In this document: piece after piece, positions 1 to 12,200 of the stretch
Numbering within the stretch: position 1 is the first letter of the stretch
How the letters are laid out: each line of letters begins with the position of its first letter
From: Nageia nagi
Taxonomy: Eukaryota > Pinophyta
Length of the DNA: 64,000 nt
Direction of reading: 5' to 3'
NCBI GenBank assembly: GCA_050084985.1
Contig: JBITNC010000001.1
Coordinates: 110,050,001-110,114,000 of the forward strand
Made by a program: the position numbers and the translations under genes
The notes under the pieces: model-generated
The model's database searches: none
What the model was told of the DNA's origin: nothing
What the model saw: only the letters and a program-made list of their open reading frames with translations

Positions 1-445
1 GATCTATCATTGTAAGAAATTGGCACCCCTCTTGAAGAATAGAAGGATAGCACTCCTAGGCTCGAACATGTCTTGAACCTAGAAACAAACATAACTAGAC
101 TAAGTAAAAAAATTTGCAACTAAAGGTTGAACACCAATGACCTAGATATAGGGTCATCAATGTTCAACCCCAAACATTGATGATTATGTAAACCCTTAGC
201 TTTTTCTAGAGATCTTGGTTGAGGGTTTTTAAAAATTTAAAAAATGCTCAAAAATAAGCTAAAATGAAAATTCTAAATGGTCAAATATACTTTAATAACA
301 AATCTAAATAATCCTATTGTTTCCATTTTACAAATTAAGTACTAAAATCATTATAATAAGAAGAAAATTAAAATAGGGCTTTTTAAAACCCTACCTCATC
401 CTTAATTGACCTCATCTAGTTAATTGGTATTCTTCTTAGTGGCAT
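1..445 (-). pseudogene. Antisense plant mobile domain (PMD) gene, 5' part, decayed
   Basis: Exon 1 is 445-395 (17 codons, starting MPLRRIPI, one internal stop), followed by a GT donor (GTAGGG) at 394. The acceptor AG lies at 80-79 and exon 2 begins at 78 with VQDMFEPR, running off the window edge with two stops near the end. Exon 1 length (51 nt), splice phase (0), intron size (316 bp) and the conserved exon 2 start (V-x-D-x-F-E-P) match the copies in B and C. PMD proteins are plant-specific; host members act in silencing-related pathways, while the role of transposon-borne copies is unknown. The gene is antisense to its element. The identification rests on homology to the better copy at 48833. 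Confidence 0.65.
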
Positions 446-673
446 GCTAACCCATGAATGTGATAATGGTGTAGAAAATGCCATTCAATCATGAATGTAG
501 GAGGTAAGAAAGTGACAAGAGCTCTCACCAATTACCAAAAGTAAATAAGAAAATGACACTTAAATTTTCCTTTTTATTCTATTCTTTCCCTTGAGCATCA
601 TGGATTTAAGGTTGAATGCTAGTGATTCTATGAAATGTCAACAACCCAACAAAACATCAATAACCCATTAAAA

Positions 674-773
674 TTATATATATATATATATATATATGTA
701 TATGTATGTATGTATGTATGTATATATGTATGTATGTATGTATGTATATATACATACATACATATATATATAC

Positions 774-809
<36 letters not shown>

Positions 810-810
810 G
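674..810. repeat. Mirrored (TA)n/(TATG)n/(CATA)n microsatellite
   Basis: A run of TA dinucleotides changes to TATG/GTAT tetranucleotides, then to CATA tetranucleotides and back to TA, so that the left half is nearly the reverse complement of the right half. It could extrude as a hairpin. Open reading frames on both strands here are artefacts of the repeat. Confidence 0.9.
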
Positions 811-1892
811 TAATCAAAAATAAAAAGTACAAAATCGTAAGCCCTCATTCTAGGATTGCATCAACAAATCATTAGAAAAGGTGATGCAAAAGTACTTATT
901 TATGAATATAGAAAAAAAGTCAAAAAATTCTCATCATGATTCCTTAATGAGGAACCAAAAAATAAAAAAGAAGGAAAGAGTTAAAAAGCTCAAAATTACA
1001 TACAAAAATAGCAAAAAGATCTTTAGCCCTTCCTCTAGCACTATAATGACAAAATTTAAGGCAAACCTAAAAAGTTGTTATATGTTAAACCCTTCCTTGA
1101 GGAGGTAAAAATTCAAAAACTCAATCAAAATGATTACTCAATCTTGCAGGATGTGATAACATCACTAGATGGCATATTGAAGTAAGCCCACTAACTAGCA
1201 ATAGTAGGTTTCAAGTTTCGCAAGATGCATAATCAAAACAAACAAAATTACAATCTCTCCTTCTAAAATTTTAGGGAAGATAATTCATGGTCATTAAAGC
1301 CTCTAGTACATAAAAATTTAAAATCCTTTTGCAAGTAAAAATAAATAAATAAAAAAAATGTCAAAATTAAAAGAGCAAGCTCTCAACTTGTTAAAACAAT
1401 TACAAAGTAAATGTATAAAGAGATTAAATCTCAAAAATACTTCAAATTGTAAAAAATCAAACATGAATTAAAAGAATGAAATGAATTTTGCACAAGATCA
1501 TCATGTAACCTTGCTATCAAGAAAATATATAGTAAAATAAAATTGATTGTATGTACAATACAACCTTATCATCACATACTCACTTTGGTATGCAAAGATG
1601 AACTAAGAATATCATCACATAACTACCACAAATAGCACCTAGTATGGAGATTGATGCAAGGAATATTTTAGTATACATCAAAACTATTTTCAAAATGCAT
1701 CAAGTACAAAAAATAAAAATATGATTTAATCATGATTTGATTAATCAAAGTTTGACTTATTCAAGAGATTAAGTGAACTTTAGACATCAACCTAAGAGTT
1801 GAATATCCAAGTTAGGGAACTTGAACATGCCCACCTTTTTAAATAAAGGAAAAAAATTTAAATTATCTCCTATTGTCTTCAATAGATAATCC
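811..1892. other. Non-coding region of element 0 upstream of the PPT
   Basis: AT-rich sequence without a convincing gene. It lies between the antisense PMD gene and the 3' LTR. A 75-codon ORF at 881-1108 is lysine/serine-rich and low in complexity; I see no family signature. Confidence 0.5.
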
Positions 1893-1906
1893 AAAAAGGG
1901 AAAAAA
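1893..1906 (+). other. Polypurine tract of element 0
   Basis: AAAAAGGGAAAAAA lies directly before TGTAGACACC. This is the expected plus-strand primer site, and the same AAAAAGGG core abuts the LTRs of B and C. Confidence 0.75.
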
Positions 1907-2825
1907 TGTAGACACCTAAAAATGATCCTCATTAGAGAATCAAATAGAAAAGAACCAAAAATTAATATTTATTATAAAATTATACTAAATAACCAATCAT
2001 CAAAAATGGAAACTAGTTGTTGGTTAATCAAAACAATCACCAAAGTCTAATACCCAATTGCTAGGGACCTAATACTTATCTTGGCTAAAATTAGATGACA
2101 TGCTTGAACTAATTTGCTCTTCAAAATTAATGAATTTTGAGTGAATTACAGTTATTTTGTAATAATGAATACAAAATCATAGCTATTTTGTACATGGAGA
2201 GCTCTTGAACAAAGGCTATTAGCACTTGAAATAAAAAATCCAACATACTCAAAAAAGCTATAAATTAAACCTTCAGCAATGGAGAAATGAACCTTGAATT
2301 TCAAGTAGGATTACTTTGTAGGATTTCATTTAGAACTTTTAAAGAGTTGAGTACTTTATTTATGCACTTGTTCAAGTACTTTAATTCAATGTATGCCATT
2401 TTTTATGTGAATAGGTATGTTTGATATATTATTTTGGCATGTGTACATGGTTTATAGGTGCTAATGTAGGAAATATTGATAGTACATTATGGTAAGAACT
2501 AGTGAAGATCAAGAACCAAAGTGGAAATGAAGCAAAAGAGAAGATTTATACGAAGCCAAATCTAGCATCAAAAATGCTAGTGATTGAGCTCAAACACCAA
2601 TGATTGAATTTAAATTCCAATGACTGCATCTTGATCATTAGAAACTTTGTGAAAGCCTAAGAAGGCTCAAAAATATCAATTTTGTAAAAAGCCCTTCAAG
2701 CAAGGTAGCTAATCTAGAGATTCATTTTGTAACATTTGAGGTCACTCAAGAGAGTAATAAAATACATATTGGTATTTAATGTCTATTTATCATGTTTATG
2801 AATAGGTTAATTTTTTGGGTTGACA
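1907..2825 (+). repeat. 3' LTR of element 0 (right end uncertain)
   Basis: It begins TGTAGACACCTAAAAATG, as does the LTR of C. Near 2440-2465 it has GGCATGTGTACATGG followed by ATAGGTGCTAA, matching the GTGTGTAGG...ACAGGT block in the LTRs of B and C. The end is placed at TTGACA (2825) only by the TG...CA rule. A degenerate short motif (CACCAATGATTG and relatives, 2590-2640) recurs, as in C. Confidence 0.6.
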
Positions 2826-4200
2826 ATTATATATACATTTTATTATTTGGAAGGTATAAGGAGAAGGTATAATTTAGTATCTCTTATGTATATTTGAAGA
2901 ATTATACTAAGTTTCATACTTAGTACATTTAAGTAAGATGATAATTTTTTCTAAGTACAATGATATTAATGATTATTTTAACTCTATTAGAGTGTAAAAA
3001 TATTATATATTGATTAATATTACTAGAACACAAAGAGGTTGATAAGAGATAAATCCCATTAGAGTGCAGGAGTGTTGTATAAGTTTTGTTGTTACCAAAA
3101 ATTGATTGTATTACAACAAACATAGTTTTATCAAAACTCAAGAAAATTGAGATTCTAAATATATTGCCTAAGTTTAGATATATTGTAAGGTATGTTAACA
3201 TGGTTCTAATTAGCTAGAATGTAGTGATGTTAAAGATGAAATGATTTTACCAAAATGTAGGAAAACTAGATCCTTTCCACCAATTAATTGCACCAAGATT
3301 AGAATTAAAGGTTTGAGAAGTGGCTAAGTGGAAAGATATTATGAAAAATTTAACCACATCCAATGATGCTAGGATTTTTTCAAAATTAGTTGTAAAGAAG
3401 ATCTTAGTTGTATTTTATAATAATTGTATTTAGATTCTTCCTAGTTTCTAATAACTATTGCTAAATGTAAAATATATTTTGATGATTGAAGGCTATATAT
3501 ATCTCTTTGATAAATGTATTAATGGTCATACAATGCATATATTTTCCCCTTATGATGTAGCTTGCACTTTTAACCTATTTCTTAATGGATTAAGCTTCTT
3601 TATCTCTTAATTATGATTTACTTCATCTTGTTCTTAAATTGCTATGTTATATGTCTACATACACTACATGGATATTGAATTAAGTTTGTAATTAATCCAT
3701 ATTTACAAAGCTTTCATTCAAGTTTTGGTAACTTAAAATATCATTATTTATCTTGGTGTCTATTAGTCTAGATGCTTCGACTAGTATGGGCCTACTTTAA
3801 TAGATGCATGAGTTGGTCATTAGTATTTCTTTCTTTCCAAAACCATAAACTTTTTATCTTATTTAGTTCTCTAATCCCTTTATTTCTTTATGAAATTTGA
3901 TCAAATTGAAAAAGGCAAAACTAGCTAGCTCTAGAGATCAAATTACTCCCTAAGTGATTTGTTCATTAGGAGGATACTTTATTAGTGATACACAGGTGCA
4001 TGATCATTACACAAATCCTATCAACAATATTTATCTCCTTTTTTTATATGACTAATGGGATAATTCCAATTAGTGTTTATAATTTCATAATTCAAACTAT
4101 GATGGTGAATTTGATCAAGTATTCATCTAACAAAAAAACTAGAAAAAATATTTATTATTCTTATCTTTTTAGTCTTTCAATCCTTCATGATTACAAGATC
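2826..4200 (+). other. Probable 5' LTR and leader of element A
   Basis: No gene is visible. The stretch lies between the LTR of element 0 and the first gag homology of element A. A TATA-like CTATATATATCTC at about 3491 would suit an LTR promoter. I could not find its partner LTR or a clean primer binding site, so this is positional inference only. Confidence 0.3.
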
Positions 4201-4239
4201 CAAAGATAAAAAGGTGAAATAATTTTAGAATTTTGAAAT

Positions 4240-5900
4240 AGTAGGTACATCTATAAGTTCATATTATATAAGATCCAAATCCTTTTTAGATTTAAGCCCC
4301 TCTACTCTCACATTGAATACCATGTTGTTAAGATCAACTTTCATTAGAATTTGTAATCAACCTATTCATTAGAGTCAAAATCACATTATCCAAGGATTTT
4401 TTATGATACCCATAATTCAAATGGTGTAACTACCACCTCATTAGATGTAATTCAATTAGAATGATATTAGGTTGCTTGATATAGCATAACATCATGATAT
4501 ACCCACATCAACATTATTATCTTTACAATATTATGATAGAACTAGGAATACCATACATGAATATTGTGTAGATATTGCTACTATGTAAAAAGCCTATAGT
4601 AATGAATATGAAGATATCATGTTGAAACTACTAGCAATATCTTTCATTGGAAGAATATTGTACTAGTTTAGAGCTTTGCTAGTGAACTCTATCTCTACAT
4701 GGGCTCAATTAGAATAACCATTCATTATAGAGCTTAATGAGATCATAGATCCTTTCTTCCTCTTGCACAATTCACTATTATCAAGAGATAAGAGCAATAG
4801 AATATATCAAATTTTAATATTGTATTTGAGAAATAATAGAGAATATTTCCCATAAATGTGAGACCTCCTAACTCTCAAGATGTCATGTACTATCTTAAAG
4901 CCTTTTCTCCTAATATAGCTTTGCAAATTCAGATGATTAGAGTAAATCACTTTTTTGATATATATAGAAGTGCACTCTAAGCTGAGTATACTCTCATTTT
5001 TAATGGAAAACTTCCTACTAGAAGGTATACCCTTTTCCACCTCATATATAGCCAAATCCAAGTTAAATATAATATCCCACTAATATATTTCCCTAGCTAA
5101 CTCTAACCCCTATAATTCCTTAACTACAACTTCATGTATCAATTGTACACTTTACATTCCCTATCCCATAAGCTCAACTTTCCTTCTTCACCCCTCTTAT
5201 TCAATTATCATTATTGGTACCTTCACTGAGCAATAATATGTAGTAAGAAAGTAATATGTAAACTAAAATAAGCAAGTTGAAGGCTTTGGTTCAAACTCTA
5301 ATGAACCAAAGAGTGGCTAAACAAAGGTCGTATCCTTGATATGACCATAATAATAAAATATATGATGGATCTTTTCAAAGAAATGATGGTGCACAACAAA
5401 GATGATATCCATACCCATCAAGAGATAAGATTCCTAGAAAGTAGATATTATGGAAGTAAGAAAGAGTTCATATATCTTTAGAACCTACTCCAAATTATCA
5501 ATATCTTGATTGGTGTAGAGTATGTAATGATTCTCATGCTCAAACTCGATGTCTTATTTATCAATATCAATCCCAATTAGTAGAAAATGGAAGAGTAGCT
5601 ATGTGCTATCATGTATGGATTGTTCCACTAGAGTCCAATTTTATGATTACTATAATTGAATATATGGCTAATCTAGCTATAGAAATAAGAGATGCTAAGA
5701 GACCCTTTTATCTTATAAAAAGGATGGAATCCTTATCATTAAATTATTATCAACTAGTAACCATGGTAAATATTCAACATTCTCTAAAAAGATTGAATAG
5801 TGATGCTATTGTGATTGATTAAGATAATGCTGCTAAACAAGATCAATAAAAGTTGACCCCTCAAGTTATTGATCAATTGTAAGATCTATAAATATAAAAG
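4240..5900 (+). pseudogene. gag: gag of element A (broken)
   Basis: Capsid-type retrotransposon gag. Around 4640-4760 a broken frame has FRALL, STWAQLE and the ELNEIIDPF block typical of plant gypsy gag. Near 4855-4925 the block RPPNSQDVMYYLKAFSPNI follows. A zinc knuckle lies at 5514-5552 with spacing C-x2-C-x3-H-x4-C (CRVCNDSHAQTRC), one residue short of the usual CCHC. Many stops and frameshifts mean no protein can be made. The start codon cannot be placed. Confidence 0.6.
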
Positions 5901-6149
5901 GTAGCCAGAAAATTAAGATTTCCATTATTAACTAGATCCATGAGAGAAGAGATCACTCAATAATTCATATCTCCTTTCAAGAAAGTCTTATACAATAATG
6001 TAAATAAATTTAAAAGGATTCCTTTAAGAGCATCATTTTTTGATGCCCAATAGATCCTTGGACAAGTCAAATTTCGTATAGCAACATTATTAATCCTCAT
6101 GAAAGGGATGATCTTTGGAATTGTAACCTAAAAGTGGCTACAAAATTTC

Positions 6150-6690
6150 TAGGTATGGGAAAAAATAGACCCTCTCCTTTTTACATTTTCTTAGATTTGG
6201 AAGGTCATATGCTACATAATTATTTGTTAAATTAAAGAGTTACTATGATTATTATGCCCAAGCAAGTATATGATTTCATAAGCCTATTCTATATGAGATG
6301 TACTATAAGAGTCCTTCAATTAGACAAAATAAATGTTAAAACTCTAAGGGTAGTCAAATATGTTCCTATGAAGCTATATAAATGTCCTAACATTTTTATA
6401 ATTCAAGATATTATAATAGTGGATCTCCCTCCCATGTTTAGCCTATGCCTTTCTAGAGAATTTACTTATAAATTGGGTGGATATCTATCCATGGACTATT
6501 CTCACATGATAATACCTCTCAAGAACAAGAGTTTAAAAATCCTCAATGAAGTTACTTCTAGTTTTCATACTAAGAAAATAGCCCAAGCTAATGTGTTGTA
6601 TGAAGATACTATAATAGTTAATTTCATTCAAAAAGAATTGGAAATAATTGATCAAGTTTCAAATGATATATTATATCAAGTTTAAGATAT
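6150..6690 (+). pseudogene. Retropepsin region of element A (active site lost)
   Basis: Aspartic protease that would cleave the polyprotein. The flap-to-C-terminal block VDLPPMFSLCLSREF...KLGGYLSMDY (about 6418-6510) is almost the same as in element D (46453-46998). The active-site stretch at about 6228-6250 reads LLN-stop-RVTM, where retropepsins have an Asp-Ser/Thr-Gly-Ala motif, so the catalytic motif is destroyed. A 146-codon frame (6245-6685) remains open by chance. Confidence 0.6.
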
Positions 6691-6779
6691 TAGTCACAGA
6701 AAGTATTACATTTATGAGTATAGCTCAGATACATCAATGTTATCAAAGAGTGATATAAAAGAGACTAAAATATGGTAAA

Positions 6780-7160
6780 TATTCTTTGATGGAGAAAAAT
6801 ACAAGATTGGAGCATGAGTCAGAGTTATTTGAGATCACCCATAAAAGGAACTAAGAGATTCCCTTTCAAATTAACTTGGACATGTACCAATAATGTAGCT
6901 AAATATGAAACCTTGTTCTTGGGATTGAAAAAAAGAAGAAAAATAAAGATCAAATGCTTAACAATGTTTGGTGATTAAAAATTAGTGGTAAATCAAGTGG
7001 TAAAAAAATATTCAATAAAATACCACTACTTCAAGAATTACCAAAATAGAGTTTAGGACCTACTAGAAAGTTTTGATGCTTTAAATTTTTAAACAATTCC
7101 AAGGGAGGAGAATAGTGAAGGTAACTTCTTGGCCAAGAAACTAGGTTTGATCCCATTGAT
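6780..7160 (+). pseudogene. Archaeal-type RNase H (aRH) located before RT, element A
   Basis: RNase H-like domain of the kind that marks Tat retrotransposons. Visible blocks are FFDG (6782), FKLTWTCTNNVAKYETL (from 6865; the family has a Glu where Lys now stands, TNN-x-AEYEAL), GD-stop-KLVVNQV (6970) and a C-terminal REEN...LAKKLG near 7120-7155. In the usual Tat order this domain follows RNase H; here it sits between protease and RT, as it also does in element D. Frameshifts and stops make it non-functional. Confidence 0.65.
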
Positions 7161-7639
7161 CATTGGTTTCAAATAAAAGGTATTCAACTTATCTTTATAT
7201 CCTCTAGTCAAGATAATGATTAGTTTTTGTAAGTATTCAATAATGAAGATCATATAAATAGGTTATTGAAAAAATAATTGATTTATTATAACAAAAAAGA
7301 ACTCTTACTTATTTTTTTTTGTTAGGTGGATGTGATTCATTTAAAGAATAACTCTTTACCAAAAAGGTATCATCTCTTTTAAAAACTTGTTTGATATAGA
7401 AGATAAGATCAAAAAAATAATTGTAGTAGATAAAAATAGCTACAAAGAGATTGAGATATCCCCAAGAAGATTTTTAAAAATTGGTTCCCACAATTCTTTA
7501 TGATATCTTAAAGATAACAAGGGGATAATAAAATATTTTACCAAAATTATAGCTAGGTAATATGAATATATTATTCAACACACTATTGAATTAGAAGAAA
7601 AAGCAAGACCTTTCAAACAAAATCAAAGAGTAAATCTAA

Positions 7640-8760
7640 AAAATTGAAACTGTAATATAGCAAGAAGTACTAAAACTATTCCAAGATGGTATTATCTATC
7701 ATTTCAAACATTCAACTTGGATTACCAAATCAAGAAAGAATATGGTGATATCATATTATGTGTTAACTTCTGAAAACTAAATAAAGCATCTCTAAAGGAT
7801 GACTATCCCCTACCCCCTATGAAGAAAATTTTACATACAGTTTCTAGGGAGTATTTCTTCTCATTCATTAATGGCTTTTTAGGATATAATCAAATATTGA
7901 TTAAAGATGAAGATCAATTAAAAAACATATTTACAACCAAATGGGGAAAATTTACATTTCAATTGATGCCTTTTAGATTATCTAATGTTGGAACTACCTT
8001 TCAAAGAATAATGCATCATGATTTTAGTGGCTCTATAAATAACATCATCTTGGTTTATCTAGATGATAAAATAATTTTTTCTCATCATAAAAGGCATCAC
8101 TTACAACACCTTTGATAAAGTTTCATTAAATGTTAAGAGTTTAGAATCTCATTAAATTAAAAGAAATCTATTTTTGCTATGAATGAAAGGAAATTGTTGG
8201 GACATATGATATCTAAAGTATGTTGTTCCATTAATTCTGTAAGAGTAGAAGCATTATAGAAATTAATTATACCATAAAATAAAAAGAAGTTACAATAATT
8301 TATAAGATAAATAAATTTTTTCAGAAGGCTCATTCAAGACTTCGTCGAAATAGTTCAACCTATCATAGAATTACTCAAAGATCAAATTTTGTTTGAGTGG
8401 ATCACATAAAGATTGGATGAATTTGAATAAATTAAATTATCTATTATGATATCTCATGTTTAAAAAAATCTAGATTTCTCTAAAGAATTTATCATGTATG
8501 CTAATGGAGCTAAGAGATGTGTTGCTTCTATACTGACTGAAAAGGAAGATAACTATGATGAACATACAATTGGCTTTTTTAGTCAAAATTTACATGATGT
8601 TGAATAAAGATATATTTTCATAGAGAAAAAATTATTCATAGTAATGAAAGGTCTAATAAAGTTCAAACATTATGTATAGTAAAATAAAGGTTTAGTCCTT
8701 CTACTCATCTAGATGCAAGAAATTACATTTTGTAGGTGAAGTTAAGTGAGGAAAGAGTCA
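7640..8760 (+). pseudogene. pol: Reverse transcriptase and RNase H of element A (broken)
   Basis: RT motifs in order: the LCVNF...LNKASLKDDYPLPP block (about 7755-7815), GYNQI (7880), FQLMPFRLSNVGTTFQRIM (about 7960-8010) and the catalytic YLDD (about 8057), which is still intact. The connection and RNase H follow, with the block FFSQNLHDVE-x-RYIFIEKK near 8575-8630. A 98-codon frame (7819-8115) covers the palm. The rest is split by many stops. Confidence 0.75.
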
Positions 8761-8869
8761 CATGGATAAAAAATGTTTTTAAAATATGATGTAGAAATTT
8801 GGTCTGCAAAATCTATAAAGGAAAGAGCCCTTTATGAATAGTTAGTTGTGGATATAGCCTCTAAGTAGA

Positions 8870-10140
8870 TAATGTTAATAGAATATGATATTGGAGAAAC
8901 TAAGCTACAAGGAGATCAAAAGAGTTGCATTACCAATATTCTTGATTATTTTAACATTGTAAGATTACCCATAAACCTCTATGCCCCTCAAAGGAATATG
9001 TTTAAATTGAATGCATTAAATTATTGTATTACTAAAGGCATTCTATATAGAAACATCATGATGGCATGTTATTAACATATATACAACTAGTTGATTTTGC
9101 TGGAATATTACATGAATTTCATTTGGCCATTGTTAGAGGTCATTTTTTAGATATACCATAGTCAAAAAAATATTACAAGTAGATACTAGTAGCCATCAAT
9201 TTATATAGATTCCTAGATTGCTAAGGAATGTGATAAATACCATAGGTTTATTACGAGGAAGATGGTAGTAATGCCTCTACAACCTATCATGGTTGAGGAG
9301 CCATCTCAACAATGGGGATTAGATTTCATTAGAATGATTAATCCTTGTTTCTTATTAGGTAAGAGGTTCATTTTAATTACAACTAATTAATTTACCATAT
9401 GGAATAAAGAGAGTGCAACTAAAAATGTAGATCAAGATCCCATTATGGAATTTGTGGAGAAAATCATTACTTATTTTGGTATCCCCTAAACCATCATATT
9501 TGATAATGGTTTAGTATTATTAAGAATGATACTTTCAAAATTACATCTAAAATATGATATTTACTTGAAGGCTTCATCAAATTATTAACCATAAGGTAAT
9601 GATTTGGTATATTCTATAAAAAAAATTTGCTTCAAATTTTGAATTGAACTATTGATAAAAACTTGAAAAATTGAGATAAAAAATTATATCTTTCTCTCTA
9701 GGATGATCAAGTTTCAAATAAGTTTTCAATTAGAAATTATTCTTATGTTTTGGTTTATGGTAAAAGAGCTATGTTACCAACACATATTGAGCTTCCAATA
9801 TCAAAATTGCTTCAACAATATGAAATGCCAAAAATTGACCTAGTTGAATCAAACATTCTTGAATTACTAAACTTAGAAAAAATCTTTAAAAATGCTTACA
9901 AATAATTACAAAAGAGAAATAGTGTGGTCAAATGTTGGTCTAATAAAAAATGTCCATCTTCCATTTCATTTAAAAAGATAGAGTAAAATTGAGTAGATAT
10001 AGAAAGTTTGATTCACTATGGTCAGGTCCTTATATTATAGTATGAGAAATTCAAGTGAACATATATGAGCTAAAATGAATGAATGGTCAAATTCTTCTGG
10101 TCATCATAAATGACCAGTATTTGAAACACTATAGTATAAC
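8870..10140 (+). pseudogene. Integrase of element A (broken)
   Basis: Would insert the cDNA into the genome. Near 9223-9320 the blocks ECDKYHRF and EEPSQQWGLDFIRM mark the end of the zinc-binding domain and the first catalytic Asp; FDNGLVL at about 9500 marks the second. The central block VYGKRAMLP...ELP at about 9745-9800 and the C-terminal YGQ-x-LIL...YLKHY block (10015-10130) complete it. The corresponding blocks are in D (42880-44150). Numerous stops. Confidence 0.65.
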
Positions 10141-10289
10141 ATAGAAAACATACACTATCATGTAACATTTATATATTATTTAGTTTTAATTATTAATTTA
10201 TGTGCCTTATAGTTTTTTGTATGTTTTCATATTTTCCTAGGAGTCAATTATAGCAATATCTAAAGTGATTGCAATTAATTAGGTTTGCA

Positions 10290-11385
10290 TGATGTGCCAT
10301 TAATGCTTTTTGTATAGTTATTTTATTTTCCCTAAAATAAGTCTATTACATGCATTAAGCCCCAAAGTCAAGGTTGCAAATATGATATTGATCCAAAGAA
10401 GTCTAATTTATAGTTTTTGAAGATCTTTTCCTATTGATATGGATAAGAAATAGTTTCTCAAAGGATTTTGTATAGATATGAATAGCAATTTCTTATACAT
10501 AGTTATTTTAGAATGATATATAAATATCAAGAGAAAACTTTTAGAATCCCTTTCCTATAAAAATACACTCATATGGGATTTAATATACAATACTCCTACA
10601 ATCCTTCCCTATATACCCAAATGATGTCACACTTTTATAGAACTTATAGAAGCATTTGATAAACTTATGAATATCAAAGCTCATGTAACTAATAAAAATA
10701 GAAAACCCTTATTAGATATAACCAAGAATGCTTTAATTACTACTTTTAGATCCAAAATAGTAGAAACATTAGTTCAAGTGGAAGTTAGAGAATATGAATT
10801 GGAGGTATTCATTATAATGGTTGAATTTATAATCTATCATCCCTCTCAATAATAAGTTAAATTAGTATGGTATTTCTACTTTCAAAAATAACAAGTACAA
10901 ATTATTGACTTTAATCACCATTCTATGTGAAGAAAATGAGAATACTCTTCTTCATGCAAAACACATAGTTTTAGCTTCTTGAATTGTTCATAATTTTTAG
11001 AATTATAATTATGATTAGTTTTATTTTATAGAAAAGAAGTTATCCAAATGACTAGCCTATAGGGTAAGGTTGCATTTATTCCATTATCCTTCATATATCT
11101 ATTGGTTGTTAGTGTATCAAAACCATGTAACCTTTTCAACTTTGAAATTGACTAAAAAGGATAAAGATAGGATGGTATTGCCAATGGATGAATGGATGAA
11201 AATGTTATATATTGAGAACTTTTACTATGAATTTGTAATATTTTTAGCTATAAAAATAACCTATATGCAAATAGATAAATAATATTTAAACCAATATTTA
11301 TTCTATTGATTATTTGAAAGACCTTGGCATTTTACAATCTATGAATACCCTTATTTGTTTCCTTCAGAAAGGGCTTTTGTTATAA
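10290..11385 (+). pseudogene. Accessory sense ORF downstream of integrase, element A (truncated)
   Basis: I do not recognise the protein. Open pieces at 10667-10852 and 11070-11282 belong to one decayed gene. A block with YIYWLLVYQN (about 11093-11125), preceded by a FYFIEKKLSK-like stretch, aligns by eye with FAYLQWLLDHQN, preceded by DFISNEIKRHL, in the accessory ORF of D (38711-42435). Both genes follow integrase in the same orientation. The copy here is cut off at about 11385 by the LTR of element B; its C-terminal two-thirds are missing. Confidence 0.5.
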
Positions 11386-12182
11386 TGTAATGTATATGTC
11401 CCTCCATTGAATAAATAGTATAATCATTAATGATCTCTATAGATTGCTAATGATCCATGTGAATTGCTAATGCCTAATTGCAAATGTTGGCATTTCTATA
11501 ACTTGGCCTGTAACTTGTATTTTAATATGTTTAACTTTATGGATCACTATTAGTCGGATCTTTGTAGCTTCTTGGCTCAATTTTTTTGTACTTTATCACT
11601 CCTTAGCACCTGTGGACCCTACACACATGCTAATAAATAAAACATAAAACATACCTACACTCTTAATAATAAAATATTGCTAAAAAGATACAAGCATTCA
11701 TTAAAAAAACAAAGTAATTAAGCTCACAAGATATAGTTTTATTAGTATTTTGGTAGCATAACATTACTTCTCTCATCAAGGATTGGTTTGTACATCATGT
11801 ATAGTATTTATATATATTTTTACATGCCTAAGTTCATCCCTAAGTCTGCTATAAGTTAGAAGTCAAATCTCATCCTTTGCTAACAATGGATGAGCACAAG
11901 CTTATATCCAACCCAAAATAGGTCAAGGGAGATGCATCAATTCCTATCTAGATTGATAACTTTTCCCTCTATCTAGAGTTTCATGGTTTCATAGCTCACT
12001 CTCTTTTTTTATTTTTTCTAGTTATAGAGTCATTGGAAACCTTGATTGGGTGCTAGCAATTGGGTCAAATAATTGATAATTCAATCCTAATCACTAACAT
12101 TTTAGTTAAATTAGTTTTTTTTATATTTTTTGATATTTATGTTGTTCAAATTTCAAATAAGGGTTATTTTCGGGTGTCTACA
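11386..12182 (-). repeat. 3' LTR of element B (left end approximate)
   Basis: The right end at 12182 (GTGTCTACA on the plus strand, i.e. TGTAGACACC on minus) matches the LTR ends of element 0 and C. Inside, CCTACACACATGC at 11609 and TTTTGGTAGCATAAC at 11750 match C (TCCTACACACAT, TTTTGGTAGCATTAC). The left end is chosen as TGTAATG (11386) because homology to the accessory ORF of A seems to run up to about 11380; no second LTR is available to test it. Confidence 0.6.
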
Positions 12183-12200
12183 TTTTACCCCTTTTTGAAT
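12183..12200 (-). other. Polypurine tract of element B
   Basis: On the minus strand, ATTCAAAAAGGGGTAAAA lies directly before the LTR start TGTAGACACC. Element C has the same tract with one difference in the core (AAAAAGGGGCAAAA). Confidence 0.75.

Larger units (their letters stand above)
1..2825 (+). mobile_element. 3' end of a Tat-like Ty3/gypsy element (element 0)
   Basis: This is the downstream part of a plus-strand element whose pol lies left of the window. It shows, in order, an antisense PMD gene (1-445, minus), AT-rich non-coding DNA with a large microsatellite, a polypurine tract at 1893-1906 and an LTR starting TGTAGACACC at 1907. The same PMD/PPT/LTR arrangement is seen in reverse in elements B and C, and the LTR start matches C exactly for its first 16 bases. 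The right end at about 2825 (TTGACA) is a guess because the 5' LTR is outside the window. Confidence 0.7.
2826..11385 (+). mobile_element. Element A: decayed Ty3/gypsy element, order gag-PR-aRH-RT-RH-INT-ORF
   Basis: Successive decayed domains on the plus strand are gag (4240-5900), protease (6150-6690), archaeal-type RNase H (6780-7160), reverse transcriptase and RNase H (7640-8760), integrase (8870-10140) and an accessory ORF (10290-11385). Element D (minus, 38711-47251) has the same order and closely related protein blocks, so this is a family architecture rather than a local rearrangement. The element stops abruptly at the LTR of element B. Its own 3' LTR was not found. Confidence 0.65.

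Noticed and set aside
635-848. Overlapping ORFs on both strands (62 and 63 codons)
   Set aside because: They consist almost entirely of Tyr/Ile/Val/His/Met runs encoded by the TA/TATG microsatellite.
2929-3201. 90-codon minus-strand ORF
   Set aside because: Low-complexity Ile/Leu/Asn-rich, no motif, no homologue in the other elements of the window.
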